This document shows, in pieces, positions 32,915 through 42,358 of a stretch of DNA of 64,000 nucleotides. Under the pieces are notes generated by a model. That model was not told the DNA's origin and did not search any database. It saw only the letters and a list, made by a program, of their open reading frames with translations. The stretch's first letter is position 1, and the number at the start of each line of letters is the position of its first letter. Origin of the DNA: Oscillospiraceae bacterium (GTDB taxonomy: Bacteria; Bacillota; Clostridia; Oscillospirales; Oscillospiraceae); assembly GCA_015067885.1 (NCBI GenBank), contig SVLO01000001.1, positions 1 to 64,000 of the forward strand, in the 5' to 3' direction. The position numbers and the translations under genes are program-made.

Positions 32915-33583
32915 TTAAAGGGGATAGGACTCCAAACCGGCAAAGTCGGTCACCCGGAGGGTGCGGTTTTCGTGGGTGATAAGACCCCGGTTTTCCAACA
33001 GCTCAAAGGCCCGGTACAGGGAGGCGCGGCTGATACCCAACCGCCGGGCAAGCTCGGCGGAGGCCACGTTCAGCACCGGCTGGTCCGGGGTCAGACGGCC
33101 CAGCAGGAAGCGGGCCAGCTTTCCGTCCACGCCGGGGGCGGCAAGGGACTGGACCTTGCCGGTGAGAAAGCGGATACGGCCGGACAGGTAACGGATGTAG
33201 TTGTCCCGAATTCGGGCATCCTCGTCCATCAGCCGGCTGACCAGCGCCTGCTCCAGCAGTACCACCCGGCAGGGGGCGGCGGCGGTCAGGGTGGTTGCGT
33301 AGTCGGGCAGGTCGTTGAACAGGGCGGCGGCCCCGAACAGCTCCCCGGGGGCCAGCACGCTGATGACCAGCGCGTCCCGGGTCACCCGCACGCTGCCGGA
33401 AAGCAGCACGCCCAGGCTGCGGGAAAAGCGATGGGGCTGGTACAGGATCTGCCCGGTTTCAAACTGGGCCACGGTACAGCCGCCATCCCGGAGGGCGCGG
33501 TGGATGGCCCCCTCGTCACAGCCCGCGAACAGGGGACAGCGGGCCAGCAGCTCCATCTGTGGGGCGGGGAGAGTGAAGTCCAT
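32915..33583 (-). CDS. Crp/Fnr-family transcriptional regulator
   Basis: A 222-residue protein. The N-terminal cyclic-nucleotide-binding-like barrel spans about residues 15-125 (CPLFAGCDEG, GELFGAAALFND). The C-terminal winged HTH is VASAELARRLGISRASLYRAFELLENRGL. The N-terminus shows no FNR-like iron-sulfur Cys cluster. It is the first gene of the ABC operon and so very likely controls ligand uptake. A perfect 12-bp inverted repeat overlaps its start site region. ATG 33583 follows AGGTGATAT. Confidence 0.92.
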   Translation of the reverse strand: MDFTLPAPQMELLARCPLFAGCDEGAIHRALRDGGCTVAQFETGQILYQPHRFSRSLGVLLSGSVRVTRDALVISVLAPGELFGAAALFNDLPDYATTLTAAAPCRVVLLEQALVSRLMDEDARIRDNYIRYLSGRIRFLTGKVQSLAAPGVDGKLARFLLGRLTPDQPVLNVASAELARRLGISRASLYRAFELLENRGLITHENRTLRVTDFAGLESYPL

Positions 33584-33593
33584 GATATCACCT

Positions 33594-33619
33594 CAAACTG
33601 TCTTAAATAAGACAGTTTG
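33594..33619. promoter_or_regulatory. Perfect palindrome at the Crp/Fnr-ABC promoter
   Basis: CAAACTGTCTTA and its exact complement are separated by AA (12-bp arms). The site lies directly downstream of the -10 element, over the expected transcription start, consistent with autorepression. Unlike Crp (TGTGA) or Fnr (TTGAT), the half-site contains CTGTCTTA, a non-standard sequence. Confidence 0.75.
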
Positions 33620-33648
33620 ATTGTACTGCGACCCAAATGGAATGTCAA
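33620..33648 (-). promoter_or_regulatory. Promoter of the Crp/Fnr-ABC operon
   Basis: Read leftward: TTGACA (33648-33643), a 17-bp spacer, TACAAT (33625-33620), near consensus. Confidence 0.85.
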
Positions 33649-33661
33649 GGGCGGTCTGCAC

Positions 33662-33694
33662 AAAAATGGTGGCCATCACCGGGATGGCCACCAC
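33662..33694 (-). terminator. Terminator of the dpaA-dpaB unit
   Basis: On the minus strand GGTGGCCATC pairs with its complement and is followed by ATTTTTG, shortly after the dpaB stop codon. Confidence 0.85.
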
Positions 33695-33696
33695 TA

Positions 33697-34275
33697 TTAT
33701 GCCCGCAAAAGCAGGGGCTGAACCTGCCGGCCGAAAAATGCGGCCTCCACGGTGGCAGGTAGCTGAGTAAAGTCGGCGATGAGGGAGGTGGGCTTGTTGT
33801 GGGCGTCGTCCTGGCCGAAGGGGACGAAGTAGACGTTTTTCCGCATGAGCAGTTGGCCCAGGGCGGGGGCGGAGGCGGACAGACCGTCGTTGGAGGCCAC
33901 GCACACCACCACCGGCCGACCGTTGCGAAGCTGGGCCTTGGCGGCCATGGTGACGGCGCTGTCGGTGATGCCGGCGGCCATCTTGCTCAGGGTGTTGCCG
34001 GTGCAGGGGGCGATGACCAGCAGATCCAAAAGCCCCTTTGGGCCAATGGGTTCCGTGTCCTTCACCGTGGTCAATGGGGGCTGACCGCACAACTGGGTCA
34101 TGCGGTCACGCAGCGCCTGTGCGGTGCCGAAGCGGGTGTCCGTGGCGGCCACGATCTCGGACACGATGGGGATGATGTGGGTGTATTGGGCGGTTAACGT
34201 TTCCAGTGCGGCAAGGGCCCGGCTGTGGGTGCAGAAGGAGCCGCAAATGGCAAACCCGATGGTCTTATTTTCCAA
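33697..34275 (-). CDS. dpaB: Dipicolinate synthase subunit B
   Basis: A 192-residue flavoprotein-like subunit. KTIGFAICGSFCTHSR and DLLVIAPCTGNTLSKMA are characteristic of SpoVFB/DpaB. With DpaA it oxidises dihydrodipicolinate to dipicolinic acid, the calcium-binding compound of the spore core, made in the mother cell. The dpaB start overlaps the dpaA stop by 11 bases. Presence of this pair says the organism makes endospores or descends from spore formers. Confidence 0.95.
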   Translation of the reverse strand: MENKTIGFAICGSFCTHSRALAALETLTAQYTHIIPIVSEIVAATDTRFGTAQALRDRMTQLCGQPPLTTVKDTEPIGPKGLLDLLVIAPCTGNTLSKMAAGITDSAVTMAAKAQLRNGRPVVVCVASNDGLSASAPALGQLLMRKNVYFVPFGQDDAHNKPTSLIADFTQLPATVEAAFFGRQVQPLLLRA

Positions 34276-35146
34276 GTTGATCTTCCTTTCGGGGACTGGA
34301 TTGGGTTGCGGACAGCAGACCGTAGACCGCGTCCCGGATGTAGCCGGCGGCGGATACGGGGGCCACTTTGCCCGGCAGACCGGGGGCGTGGGTCACGCGG
34401 CAGGCGAACTCGGCCCGGCAGTCCGGCGCCAGACCGCCGGGGGCGGAGGCCAGGTCGAGAATGGGGCAGGTGGGGGACAATTGGGACAGGACCTCCCGCC
34501 CCAAAATTGGGGCGGGTACAGTGTTGACCACAAGCTGGAATTGCTCCAAGCCGTTGCAGGACAATGGGAGCGGGCGAGCGCCAAACCCCTCGGTCCTGGC
34601 CCAGGCCTGCTGCTGGACACGCCGGGCGGCCACGGTGACCCGGGCGCCCAAAGCGCTAAAACGCCGGGCGGTCACCCGCCCCACCCGGCCATAACCCAAA
34701 ATGAGTACCGGCAGGTCGTGGATGGTGACGGGTAGCTGCTCCATGGCAAGCTGTACCGCCCCCTCGGCGGTGGGGACGGCGTTGGCCACCGTCAGCTCCT
34801 CCAGGGCAAAATAGTCCGTCAGAGCAAGGCCCCGCACGGCAAAGCGGCTGCGGGTGTCCTCATCCGGGCGGCCCCCGCACAGCAGTTGTCCCGGGTGCAG
34901 GAGGTCCAGCAACGGGTCTATGGGCTGGTCTGCACCGGACAGAGGTGCGGACAGCAGACCGGGGGCGGAACACACCGGCAGGGGGAAGATAACGCAGTCG
35001 GCACCGGAAAGCTCCGACAGGTCGGCGGCAGCGGCTTCAGGCATGGCGTGGGTGAATACCCGGTGACCGTCCGCGGTCAACAACCGGGATAGATACACCT
35101 GGCGCATATCGCCGCCAAGGACCCCGAATGTGTATGATTTGTTCAT
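34265..35146 (-). CDS. dpaA: Dipicolinate synthase subunit A
   Basis: A 293-residue protein with a Rossmann fold: FGVLGGDMRQVYLSRLL near the N-terminus and the dinucleotide-binding VLILGYGRVGRVTARRFSAL in the middle. It is the NAD(P)-binding partner of DpaB. ATG 35146 follows GGGGGAGGAGTTTGCT; the frame to 35164 is not needed. A sigma-K-like -10 sequence lies about 30 bases upstream, as expected for a mother-cell sporulation gene. Confidence 0.95.
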   Translation of the reverse strand: MNKSYTFGVLGGDMRQVYLSRLLTADGHRVFTHAMPEAAAADLSELSGADCVIFPLPVCSAPGLLSAPLSGADQPIDPLLDLLHPGQLLCGGRPDEDTRSRFAVRGLALTDYFALEELTVANAVPTAEGAVQLAMEQLPVTIHDLPVLILGYGRVGRVTARRFSALGARVTVAARRVQQQAWARTEGFGARPLPLSCNGLEQFQLVVNTVPAPILGREVLSQLSPTCPILDLASAPGGLAPDCRAEFACRVTHAPGLPGKVAPVSAAGYIRDAVYGLLSATQSSPRKEDQLGK

Positions 35147-35176
35147 AGCAAACTCCTCCCCCACGGTGTTGTATGC

Positions 35177-35204
35177 TATCCTATGCGGAGGGAGAAATAA
35201 GAGT
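35177..35204 (-). promoter_or_regulatory. Sigma-K-like promoter of dpaA
   Basis: Read leftward, CATAGGATA (35185-35177) fits the sigma-K -10 consensus CATANNNTA, with CAC about 17 bp upstream as the AC-type -35. No sigma-A elements are evident. Confidence 0.55.
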
Positions 35205-35486
35205 GAGGAATTAGGAATTAGGAGTTAGGAATTAAGAGTGGAGAGTAGAGAACTTTGTTCTGCGGGGTGGGACGTTTCTGTTTGGGGTGGGCGAAAGGCT
35301 TCTCCTTGAGGAGAAGCTGTCAGCCGTAGGCTGACTGATGAGGTGGCGTAAATGCGGCCCGACGTGCCCTTTGTGGACGCATTGGGTCGCTCGTTATACG
35401 CCACCTCATCCGACCTTGCTTCGCTCGGGCACCTTCCCCTCGAGGGGAAGGCTTTTTTTGCGTGGGGCGCGCCGGCACAAAAATGC
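35205..35486. repeat. Gene-free spacer with inverted palindromic repeats (copy 3)
   Basis: No gene is supported here. It begins with degenerate direct copies of an AATTAGG/GTTAGG unit (about 35207-35236). A large inverted structure follows. CTTCTCCTTGAGGAGAAG at about 35298 and CTTCCCCTCGAGGGGAAG at about 35434 are the outer hairpins. GATGAGGTGGCGTAA (35337-35351) and TTATACGCCACCTCATC (35394-35410) are the inner arms. The arm GAGGTGGCGTATAACGAGC is identical to that at 837-855. This is a non-coding dispersed element between the dpaAB and etfA transcription units. Confidence 0.65.
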
Positions 35487-35525
35487 AAAAAACCACCCCA
35501 TCTGCACGGCAGATGGGGTGGTTTC
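35487..35525 (-). terminator. Terminator of the hbd-bcd-etfBA operon
   Basis: On the minus strand AAACCACCCCATCTGC pairs with its complement and is followed by TTTTTTG, about 18 bases after the etfA stop codon. Confidence 0.9.
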
Positions 35526-35542
35526 GATACAAATACAGGGTC

Positions 35543-36655
35543 TTACTTGGCGGCCTTGGCAGCCTTAATAGCCTCGATCATCATAGGTACGACCTTGAAC
35601 AGGTCGCCCTCGATGCCGTAGTCGGCGCACTCGAAGATGGGGGCGGCGGCGTTCTTGTTGACGGCGATGATACACTCGGCGTCCTGCATACCGGCCTTGT
35701 GCTGGATGGCGCCGGAGATGCCCAGGGCCACGTAGATGCGGGGGTGGACGGTCTTGCCGGTCTGACCAACCTGATGGTCGGCGGAGATCCAGCCGGAGTC
35801 CACCACGGCGCGGGAGGCGCCAACCACGCCGCCCAGCACCTCGGCCAGCTCCTCGGCCAGCTTCAGGCCGGTCTGGACGTCCTTGGAGATGCCGCGGCCC
35901 ACGGAAACCACAACCTCGGCACCGATCAGGTCCACCAGCTTCTTGGCGGCCTTGACCACCTCGGTGACCTGGGTCTGCATATCAGCCTCGGTCAGGGTGA
36001 ACTCGGGCTTGATGATCTCACAGGCGTCAGCGCGGGCCTTATCAAACTCGTTCTTCTTCATCACGCCGGGGCGCACGGTGGCCATGGCGGGACGGAAACG
36101 GGGGCAGATGATGGTGGCCATCAGGTGACCGCCGAAAGCGGGACGGGTCATCTTCAGGTTGCGGTCGTCTTCCTTAATGGCGTCGATCATGTTGGGGGCC
36201 AGGGTGGAGGAGGAACGCAGGAACTCCTTGTACTTGGGTACGTCGATGTCCAGGTGGGTGCAGTCGGCGCACAGACCGGTGTGCAGACGGGCGGCACAGC
36301 GGGGGCCCAAATCGCGGCCGATGTTGGTGGCACCGATGAGGAACACCTCGGGCTTGTACTGCTCCACCACGTCGCAGATGACCTTGGTGTAGCCGTCGGT
36401 GGTGTAGTTTTTCAGCAGGGGGGACTGGCAGACGTACACGCCGTCGGCGCCGTAGCCGCCCAGCTCACGGGCCAGGCCCTCCACGTCGTCGCCCAGCAGG
36501 ATGCCGTACAGCTTGGAACCCAGTTCGTCGGCCAGCTTGCGGCCCTCGCTGATCAGCTCGAAGGAGGTGGACATCATCTCGCCCTGGCGCTGCTCACAGA
36601 ATACCCAAACGCCGCCGTTGAACTCCTCGATGGCGGCACTGTTAAAGTTAGACAT
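35543..36655 (-). CDS. etfA: Electron transfer flavoprotein subunit alpha
   Basis: A 370-residue FAD-binding subunit. The C-terminal FAD domain has VSVGRGISKDVQTG, VGASRAVVDSGWISADHQVG and LGISGAIQHKAGMQDAECII. With EtfB and Bcd it forms the complex that, in butyrate formers, couples crotonyl-CoA reduction to ferredoxin reduction by bifurcation. Last gene of hbd-bcd-etfB-etfA, followed by a strong terminator. Slightly longer than the usual 330-350 residues because of the N-terminus. Confidence 0.96.
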   Translation of the reverse strand: MSNFNSAAIEEFNGGVWVFCEQRQGEMMSTSFELISEGRKLADELGSKLYGILLGDDVEGLARELGGYGADGVYVCQSPLLKNYTTDGYTKVICDVVEQYKPEVFLIGATNIGRDLGPRCAARLHTGLCADCTHLDIDVPKYKEFLRSSSTLAPNMIDAIKEDDRNLKMTRPAFGGHLMATIICPRFRPAMATVRPGVMKKNEFDKARADACEIIKPEFTLTEADMQTQVTEVVKAAKKLVDLIGAEVVVSVGRGISKDVQTGLKLAEELAEVLGGVVGASRAVVDSGWISADHQVGQTGKTVHPRIYVALGISGAIQHKAGMQDAECIIAVNKNAAAPIFECADYGIEGDLFKVVPMMIEAIKAAKAAK

Positions 36656-36674
36656 ATCTTCTCTCTCCCTTCTG

Positions 36675-37475
36675 TCAGATCAGGTGCTTGGCGGCCAGCA
36701 GGCCGGCCAGCTGCTCGCAGGTGGCCTTGTCAGCACCCTCCATCATCATGCCCGCGCCCTTCTGAGGGGGAGTAAAGGACTTGAAGATGTTGGTGGGAGA
36801 ACCCTTCAGACCGATGGTGGTGGCGTCGATGAGGGGATCGTCCTTCAGAGTTTCGTAATCAAAGACCTCGTAGGGCTTGGAGTAGCACTCGAAGATGCCG
36901 GACACGCTCATGTAGCGAGGCTCGTTCAGCTCCTTGATGCAGGTCAGCAGGCAGGGCGTGTTGACCTTGATGGTCATGTAGCCGTCCTCCAGCATACGCT
37001 TGATGGTCAGGGTCTTGCCGTCCTTCTTGATGTCGGCGGCGTAGGACACCTGGGGAAGGTTCAGCTTCTCGGCGATCTGGGGACCCACCTGAGCGGTGTC
37101 GCCGTCGATGGCCTGACGGCCGCAGAGAACGATGTCCTCGTCCTCCAAACCGATCTTGTTGATGGCGGCGGCCAGGATCTGGGAGGTGGCGTAGGTATCG
37201 GAGCCGCCGAACTCACGGCCGGACACCAGCACGGCGCGGTCGGCACCCCGGGCCATCAGCTCGCGCAGCATACCCTCGGCGGGAGGGGGACCCATGGAGA
37301 TGACCACCACTTCGGCGCCGGTCTGCTCCTTCAGGGTCAGGGCGGCCTCCACGGCGTTCAGGTCATCGGGGTTGGTGATGGTGGCCATAGAGGCGCGGTT
37401 CAGGGTGCCGTCGGGATTGACGGCCACCTTGCCGGAGGTATCGGGGACCTGCTTGACACAAACGATGATTTTCAT
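36675..37475 (-). CDS. etfB: Electron transfer flavoprotein subunit beta
   Basis: A 266-residue partner of EtfA. KIIVCVKQVPDTSGKVAVNP opens the protein, NPDDLNAVEAALTLKE and GADRAVLVSGREFGGSDTYATS follow, and CGRQAIDGDTAQVGPQIAEK is the conserved signature. In bifurcating Etf this subunit carries the second FAD and interacts with NADH. The ATG follows AAGGAGGTAGAGGAAA. It stands between bcd and etfA. Confidence 0.96.
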   Translation of the reverse strand: MKIIVCVKQVPDTSGKVAVNPDGTLNRASMATITNPDDLNAVEAALTLKEQTGAEVVVISMGPPPAEGMLRELMARGADRAVLVSGREFGGSDTYATSQILAAAINKIGLEDEDIVLCGRQAIDGDTAQVGPQIAEKLNLPQVSYAADIKKDGKTLTIKRMLEDGYMTIKVNTPCLLTCIKELNEPRYMSVSGIFECYSKPYEVFDYETLKDDPLIDATTIGLKGSPTNIFKSFTPPQKGAGMMMEGADKATCEQLAGLLAAKHLI

Positions 37476-37492
37476 TTTCCTCTACCTCCTTC

Positions 37493-38641
<1,149 letters not shown>

Positions 38642-38700
38642 GTTTTTCTCCTCCTAAATGTCTATTTCCATTTCTATTTTCCGATTTTACGCGGGGGAAA

Positions 38701-39549
38701 TTACTTGCTGTAGTCGTAGAAGCCCTTGCCGGTCTTGCGGCCCAGCAGGCCGCCCCGGACCATCTTGCGCAGCAGCAGGGCGGCGCGGTACTTGCTGTCG
38801 CCGGTCTCGGCGTACAGGGTGTCCATAATGGCAAGGCACACGTCCAGACCCACCAGATCGCCCAAAGCCAGGGGACCCATGGGGTGGTTGGCGCCCAGTT
38901 TCATGGCGGTGTCGATGCCCTCGGGCGTGGCAACGCCGGTCTCCACAAGGCCGATGGCCTCGTTGATCATGGGGATCAGGATCTTGTTGACCACGAAACC
39001 GGGGGCCTCAGCTACCTCCACCGGCTCCTTCTCGATTTTTTGAGACAGGGCATAGACGGCATCGAAGGTCTCCTGAGAGGTGTGTACGCCACGGATGACC
39101 TCCACCAGCTTCATAATGGTGGCGGGGTTGAAGAAGTGCATACCGATGAAGCGGTCGGGCCGCTGGGTGGCGGAGGCGATGGCGGTGATGGAGATGGACG
39201 AGGTGTTGGTGGCGAAGATGGTCTCCGGCTTGCACAGCTTGTCCAGCTCGGCAAAGATGCTCTGCTTGATTTCCAGCTTCTCCACGGCGGCCTCCACCAC
39301 CAAATCGGCGTCGGCGGCCAGGGAGATGTCGGTGGTGAAGGTGATGGCGGACAGGATGGCGGACTTCTTTTCCTCGTCCAGCTTGCCCTTGGCTACCAGC
39401 TTGGAAAGGGAGGCCTCCAGCCGGGCGGCGGCCTTGTCGGCCAGCTCCTGCTTGATCTCGCGGACGATGACGGTGTGGCCGGTGCGGGCAAAGACGTTGG
39501 CGATGTCCAGACCCATGGTACCTCCGCCGATGACAACGATCTTTTTCAT
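38701..39549 (-). CDS. hbd: 3-hydroxybutyryl-CoA dehydrogenase
   Basis: A 282-residue NAD(P)-dependent enzyme that reduces acetoacetyl-CoA to 3-hydroxybutyryl-CoA. The Rossmann motif is [17 protein letters not shown]. The catalytic His lies in the [18 protein letters not shown] region, and [20 protein letters not shown] marks the C-terminal domain. It is the first gene of hbd-bcd-etfB-etfA, behind its own promoter and a Rex-type palindrome. The ATG follows AAAAGGAGCAGTACATC. Confidence 0.96.
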   Translation of the reverse strand: MKKIVVIGGGTMGLDIANVFARTGHTVIVREIKQELADKAAARLEASLSKLVAKGKLDEEKKSAILSAITFTTDISLAADADLVVEAAVEKLEIKQSIFAELDKLCKPETIFATNTSSISITAIASATQRPDRFIGMHFFNPATIMKLVEVIRGVHTSQETFDAVYALSQKIEKEPVEVAEAPGFVVNKILIPMINEAIGLVETGVATPEGIDTAMKLGANHPMGPLALGDLVGLDVCLAIMDTLYAETGDSKYRAALLLRKMVRGGLLGRKTGKGFYDYSK

Positions 39550-39578
39550 GATGTACTGCTCCTTTTCGTTTATAGATT

Positions 39579-39596
39579 TTGTTATTTAATTAACGA
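39579..39596. promoter_or_regulatory. Putative Rex operator upstream of hbd
   Basis: TTGTTATTTAATTAACGA fits the Rex consensus TTGTTAANNNNTTAACAA at 12 of 14 fixed positions. It lies about 30 bases upstream of the hbd start and about 80 bases downstream of the predicted start site. Rex senses the NADH/NAD ratio and controls butyrate genes in Clostridia. Confidence 0.65.
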
Positions 39597-39684
39597 GTTG
39601 ACGCCCGAAAAAGCGCAACCCCGAGCCGTGGCCCGTTGTTGCGGACAAAAACTGACATCGACACAGTACAGTACATCACCGCCT

Positions 39685-39713
39685 ATTATAACGGCTTTTT
39701 GCCCGATAAGCAA
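39685..39713 (-). promoter_or_regulatory. Promoter of the hbd-bcd-etfBA operon
   Basis: Read leftward: TTGCTT (39713-39708), a 17-bp spacer, TATAAT (39690-39685). It gives a leader of about 130 bases that includes the Rex-like site. Confidence 0.75.
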
Positions 39714-39814
39714 GAAAATACTGTTGGGAAAATGCACAGTTTTTGCAAACTTTTTCGAAAAAAACAGGGGAATTCGCGGTTGGATGTTACAAAACCGGCG
39801 CAGGGGCGAAAAAG

Positions 39815-40591
39815 TTAACGGTTTTTGTAGCCGGACAGCTGCTCCTTGTTCAGGAAGGCCTGCATGGAGTCCTTCTGATCCTCGGTGGAGAAGCACAGGC
39901 CGAAAGCCTCCGACTCGAAGGCCAGGGCGGAACTCATGTCGATCTGAGTGCCGATACGGATAGCCTGCTTGACCTGCCGGACGGCCACCTGCGCCTTGGA
40001 GGCGATGATCTGGGCCAGCTCAAAGGCCCGGTCCAGCATCTCCCCGGCGGGGTAGAGGTGGTTGATCAGACCGATCTGCAGGGCCTCCTGCGCGTCGATG
40101 GTGCGGCCGGTCAGCACCAGCTCGGTGGCGGTGGACATACCCACGATGCGGGCCAGACGCTGGGTGCCGCCGAAGCCGGGGGTGATGCCCAGGCCCACCT
40201 CGGGCATACCGAATTTGGCGTGTTCGCTGCCGATACGGATGTCGCAGCTCATGGCCAGCTCGCAGCCGCCGCCCAGGGCGTAGCCGTTGATGGCGGCGAT
40301 GATGGGCCGGGGGAAGCGGGTCATGCGCAGCAGCACGTTGTTGCCGCGGCGACTGAAGGTCTTGGCATCGGCGGCGGTGAAGTCCACCATTTCGCCGATG
40401 TCGGCACCGGCCACGAAGGCGCGGCCCGCGCCGGTGATGATCAGCACGTAGATCTCCTCATCGCTTTCCACGCGGTCCAGGATGTCGTCCAGCTCCCGCA
40501 GGGCCTGTACGTTCAGGGCGTTGAGTACCTCGGGCCGGTTGATGGTGATCAGACCCACATGACCGCGTTGTTCTAACTCTACAAGGGCCAT
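39815..40591 (-). CDS. crt: 3-hydroxybutyryl-CoA dehydratase (crotonase)
   Basis: A 258-residue enoyl-CoA hydratase that forms crotonyl-CoA from 3-hydroxybutyryl-CoA. FVAGADIGEMVDFTA gives one oxyanion-hole element. NGYALGGGCELAMSCDIRIG then GMPEVGLGITPGFGGTQRL is the crotonase signature with the catalytic glutamates. The ATG follows GTAAGGAGGATACAAT. It lies upstream of hbd in the same direction but with its own promoter and a 265-base gap. Confidence 0.94.
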   Translation of the reverse strand: MALVELEQRGHVGLITINRPEVLNALNVQALRELDDILDRVESDEEIYVLIITGAGRAFVAGADIGEMVDFTAADAKTFSRRGNNVLLRMTRFPRPIIAAINGYALGGGCELAMSCDIRIGSEHAKFGMPEVGLGITPGFGGTQRLARIVGMSTATELVLTGRTIDAQEALQIGLINHLYPAGEMLDRAFELAQIIASKAQVAVRQVKQAIRIGTQIDMSSALAFESEAFGLCFSTEDQKDSMQAFLNKEQLSGYKNR

Positions 40592-40637
40592 ATTGTATCC
40601 TCCTTACATAGGTGTAGAGCGAAATTACTACATCTTA

Positions 40638-40666
40638 ATAATAAAACATTTTTTCACTTTGGGCAA
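40638..40666 (-). promoter_or_regulatory. Promoter of crt
   Basis: Read leftward: TTGCCC (40666-40661), a 17-bp spacer, TATTAT (40643-40638). A weak Rex-like sequence overlaps the -10 element but matches only 9 of 14 positions. Confidence 0.65.
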
Positions 40667-40783
40667 GCGCTGTCGGGCGAAAAGCAAAGATGTGCCACTT
40701 TTTTGGCAATAAGCGCAAAAAACGCATAGTGTCTGCCGGGGCGGAATACCAGTAAAGGGAAAACAAGGGTTGGGGGGAGAAGG

Positions 40784-42310
40784 GTGTCACGTAGCACGGC
40801 GCGGAGCAGCGCGATTTTTTTGACGGCATTGAGTGTTGTGTCCCAGGTGTTGGGGTTTTGCTATCGGGTGGGGCTGTCCCGCGTCGTGGGGGCGGAGGTC
40901 ATGGGCCTTTATCAGCTGGTCATGCCGGTGTACTCGGTGCTGATGTCTGTTGTGTCGGTGGGGCTGACGGCGGCGGTGGCCACTCTGTCGGCCAGGTATC
41001 TTGCCCTGGGGCAGGATAATGTTGCGCGGCGGACGGTGGGTGTGGCCCTTGGTATATTCGTTTGGCTGATGCTGCCTGTGGCGGCGGTGGTGCTGGTGCT
41101 GTATGACCCCATCTCGGTCTGCCTGCTGGGGGATGCCCGTACCCAGCTTGCCCTGATCTTGCTGCTGCCATGTGTGGCGCTGACCGCGGTGGAAAACATC
41201 CACAAGCACTACTTTTACGGCATTGGCCGCGTGCGGCCCCCGGCCATTATCGAGCTGACGGAACAGGTGATCCGTGCCGGTGCGGTGCTGGGCCTGCTGC
41301 TGGTGTTCCTGCCCCAAAATCCGGAGCGGACGGTGGGCGTTATCGTGCTGGGCATGATCGTGTGCGAGGTGTTTTCCGCCCTTGCGCTGGTGGTGCTGTT
41401 CGGCAGGAGGACGGGCTGTACCCGGACCGAGCGGGGACCGGAGGTCCGGACCGTGATTTCCATTGCCTGGCCGGTGGCCCTGACAGCCCTGCTGGGCAAC
41501 GTGATGGGGGCGGCCAATGCCGCCGTTGTACCCCGGATGCTCATTGGCGGCATGACCCGGGAGCAGGCGGTGTCGGCCTTTGGTGTGGTCAGCGGTATGA
41601 CCCTGCCTATGCTGTCGGTCCCCACTCTGTTTTTGGGCGCGTTGAACTTGGTTATGATGCCCCGGGTGGCGCGGTACTGCGCCCTTGGTCAGCGGGAGCG
41701 GACCAAGGGGGTGGTGGGCCGGGCGCTGACGGTGGTGTGCGTCACCATCCAGCCCTGTATGGCCCTGTTGTGTGCGGTGGGGCCGGAACTGGGTCGGCTG
41801 CTGTTTGGTCGGGAGGATGTGGGGCGATACCTGCCGCTGCTGGCGGCGGCTGTGGCCTGCGGAGCGGTGCAAAGTGTGCTGTCCGGGGTGCTGAACGGCG
41901 GCGGGCGGCAGGGGACGGCGGCCACCATCGCTCTTGTCTGCGACGTGGTGCAGCTGGGGACCACGCTGCTGGTCATGGGTCGGCCCGGTGGCGGGCTGGA
42001 GGGGTTCGCGGCAGCCCTTGCGGTGTCGGGTGTGTTGGGTGTACTGCTGTGTGATTGGGCGGTACGGCGACGCATGGGGGTGCAGACCAAACTGCTGCGC
42101 CTTGCGGCACTGCCCGCCCTTGGCGCGGTGCTGGCGGGACAGACCGCCCGGCTGCTGCTGGAGCGGCTGCGGTCGGCGGGAATGGATGGGTGGCCCGCTG
42201 TGACCGTGACGCTGCTGTTCGGCGGGGCGGTGTATGTGGCGGCGCTGCACGCCCTTGGCGTGCGCCCCGGATTTTTGCGCCGGGCGGGGAAAAAGAAGAT
42301 TGACAAATGA
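40784..42310 (+). CDS. SpoVB-like polysaccharide/lipid flippase (MATE/MurJ superfamily)
   Basis: A 508-residue protein with about fourteen hydrophobic helices. It begins RSSAIFLTALSVVSQVLGFCYRVGLSRVVGAEVMG, the pattern of SpoVB/polysaccharide-biosynthesis flippases that move lipid-linked wall precursors. GTG 40784 follows GGGGGGAGAAGG. In spore formers SpoVB is needed for cortex formation; vegetative MurJ-like roles are also possible, so I give no symbol. Its stop codon lies inside the tRNA-Leu promoter. Confidence 0.88.
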   Translation: MSRSTARSSAIFLTALSVVSQVLGFCYRVGLSRVVGAEVMGLYQLVMPVYSVLMSVVSVGLTAAVATLSARYLALGQDNVARRTVGVALGIFVWLMLPVAAVVLVLYDPISVCLLGDARTQLALILLLPCVALTAVENIHKHYFYGIGRVRPPAIIELTEQVIRAGAVLGLLLVFLPQNPERTVGVIVLGMIVCEVFSALALVVLFGRRTGCTRTERGPEVRTVISIAWPVALTALLGNVMGAANAAVVPRMLIGGMTREQAVSAFGVVSGMTLPMLSVPTLFLGALNLVMMPRVARYCALGQRERTKGVVGRALTVVCVTIQPCMALLCAVGPELGRLLFGREDVGRYLPLLAAAVACGAVQSVLSGVLNGGGRQGTAATIALVCDVVQLGTTLLVMGRPGGGLEGFAAALAVSGVLGVLLCDWAVRRRMGVQTKLLRLAALPALGAVLAGQTARLLLERLRSAGMDGWPAVTVTLLFGGAVYVAALHALGVRPGFLRRAGKKKIDK

Positions 42311-42328
42311 ACCAAAGAACATTATAAT
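42300..42328 (+). promoter_or_regulatory. Consensus promoter of tRNA-Leu
   Basis: TTGACA (42300-42305), exactly 17 bp, TATAAT (42323-42328): a perfect sigma-A promoter. The -35 lies within the last codons of the flippase gene. Confidence 0.92.
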
Positions 42329-42358
42329 AGCGGAGCAACCTTGCGTGGGTTGCGTTTT

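Noticed and set aside
40636-40655. Rex operator at the crt promoter
   Set aside because: Only 9 of 14 fixed positions match; AT-rich -10 sequence explains it.
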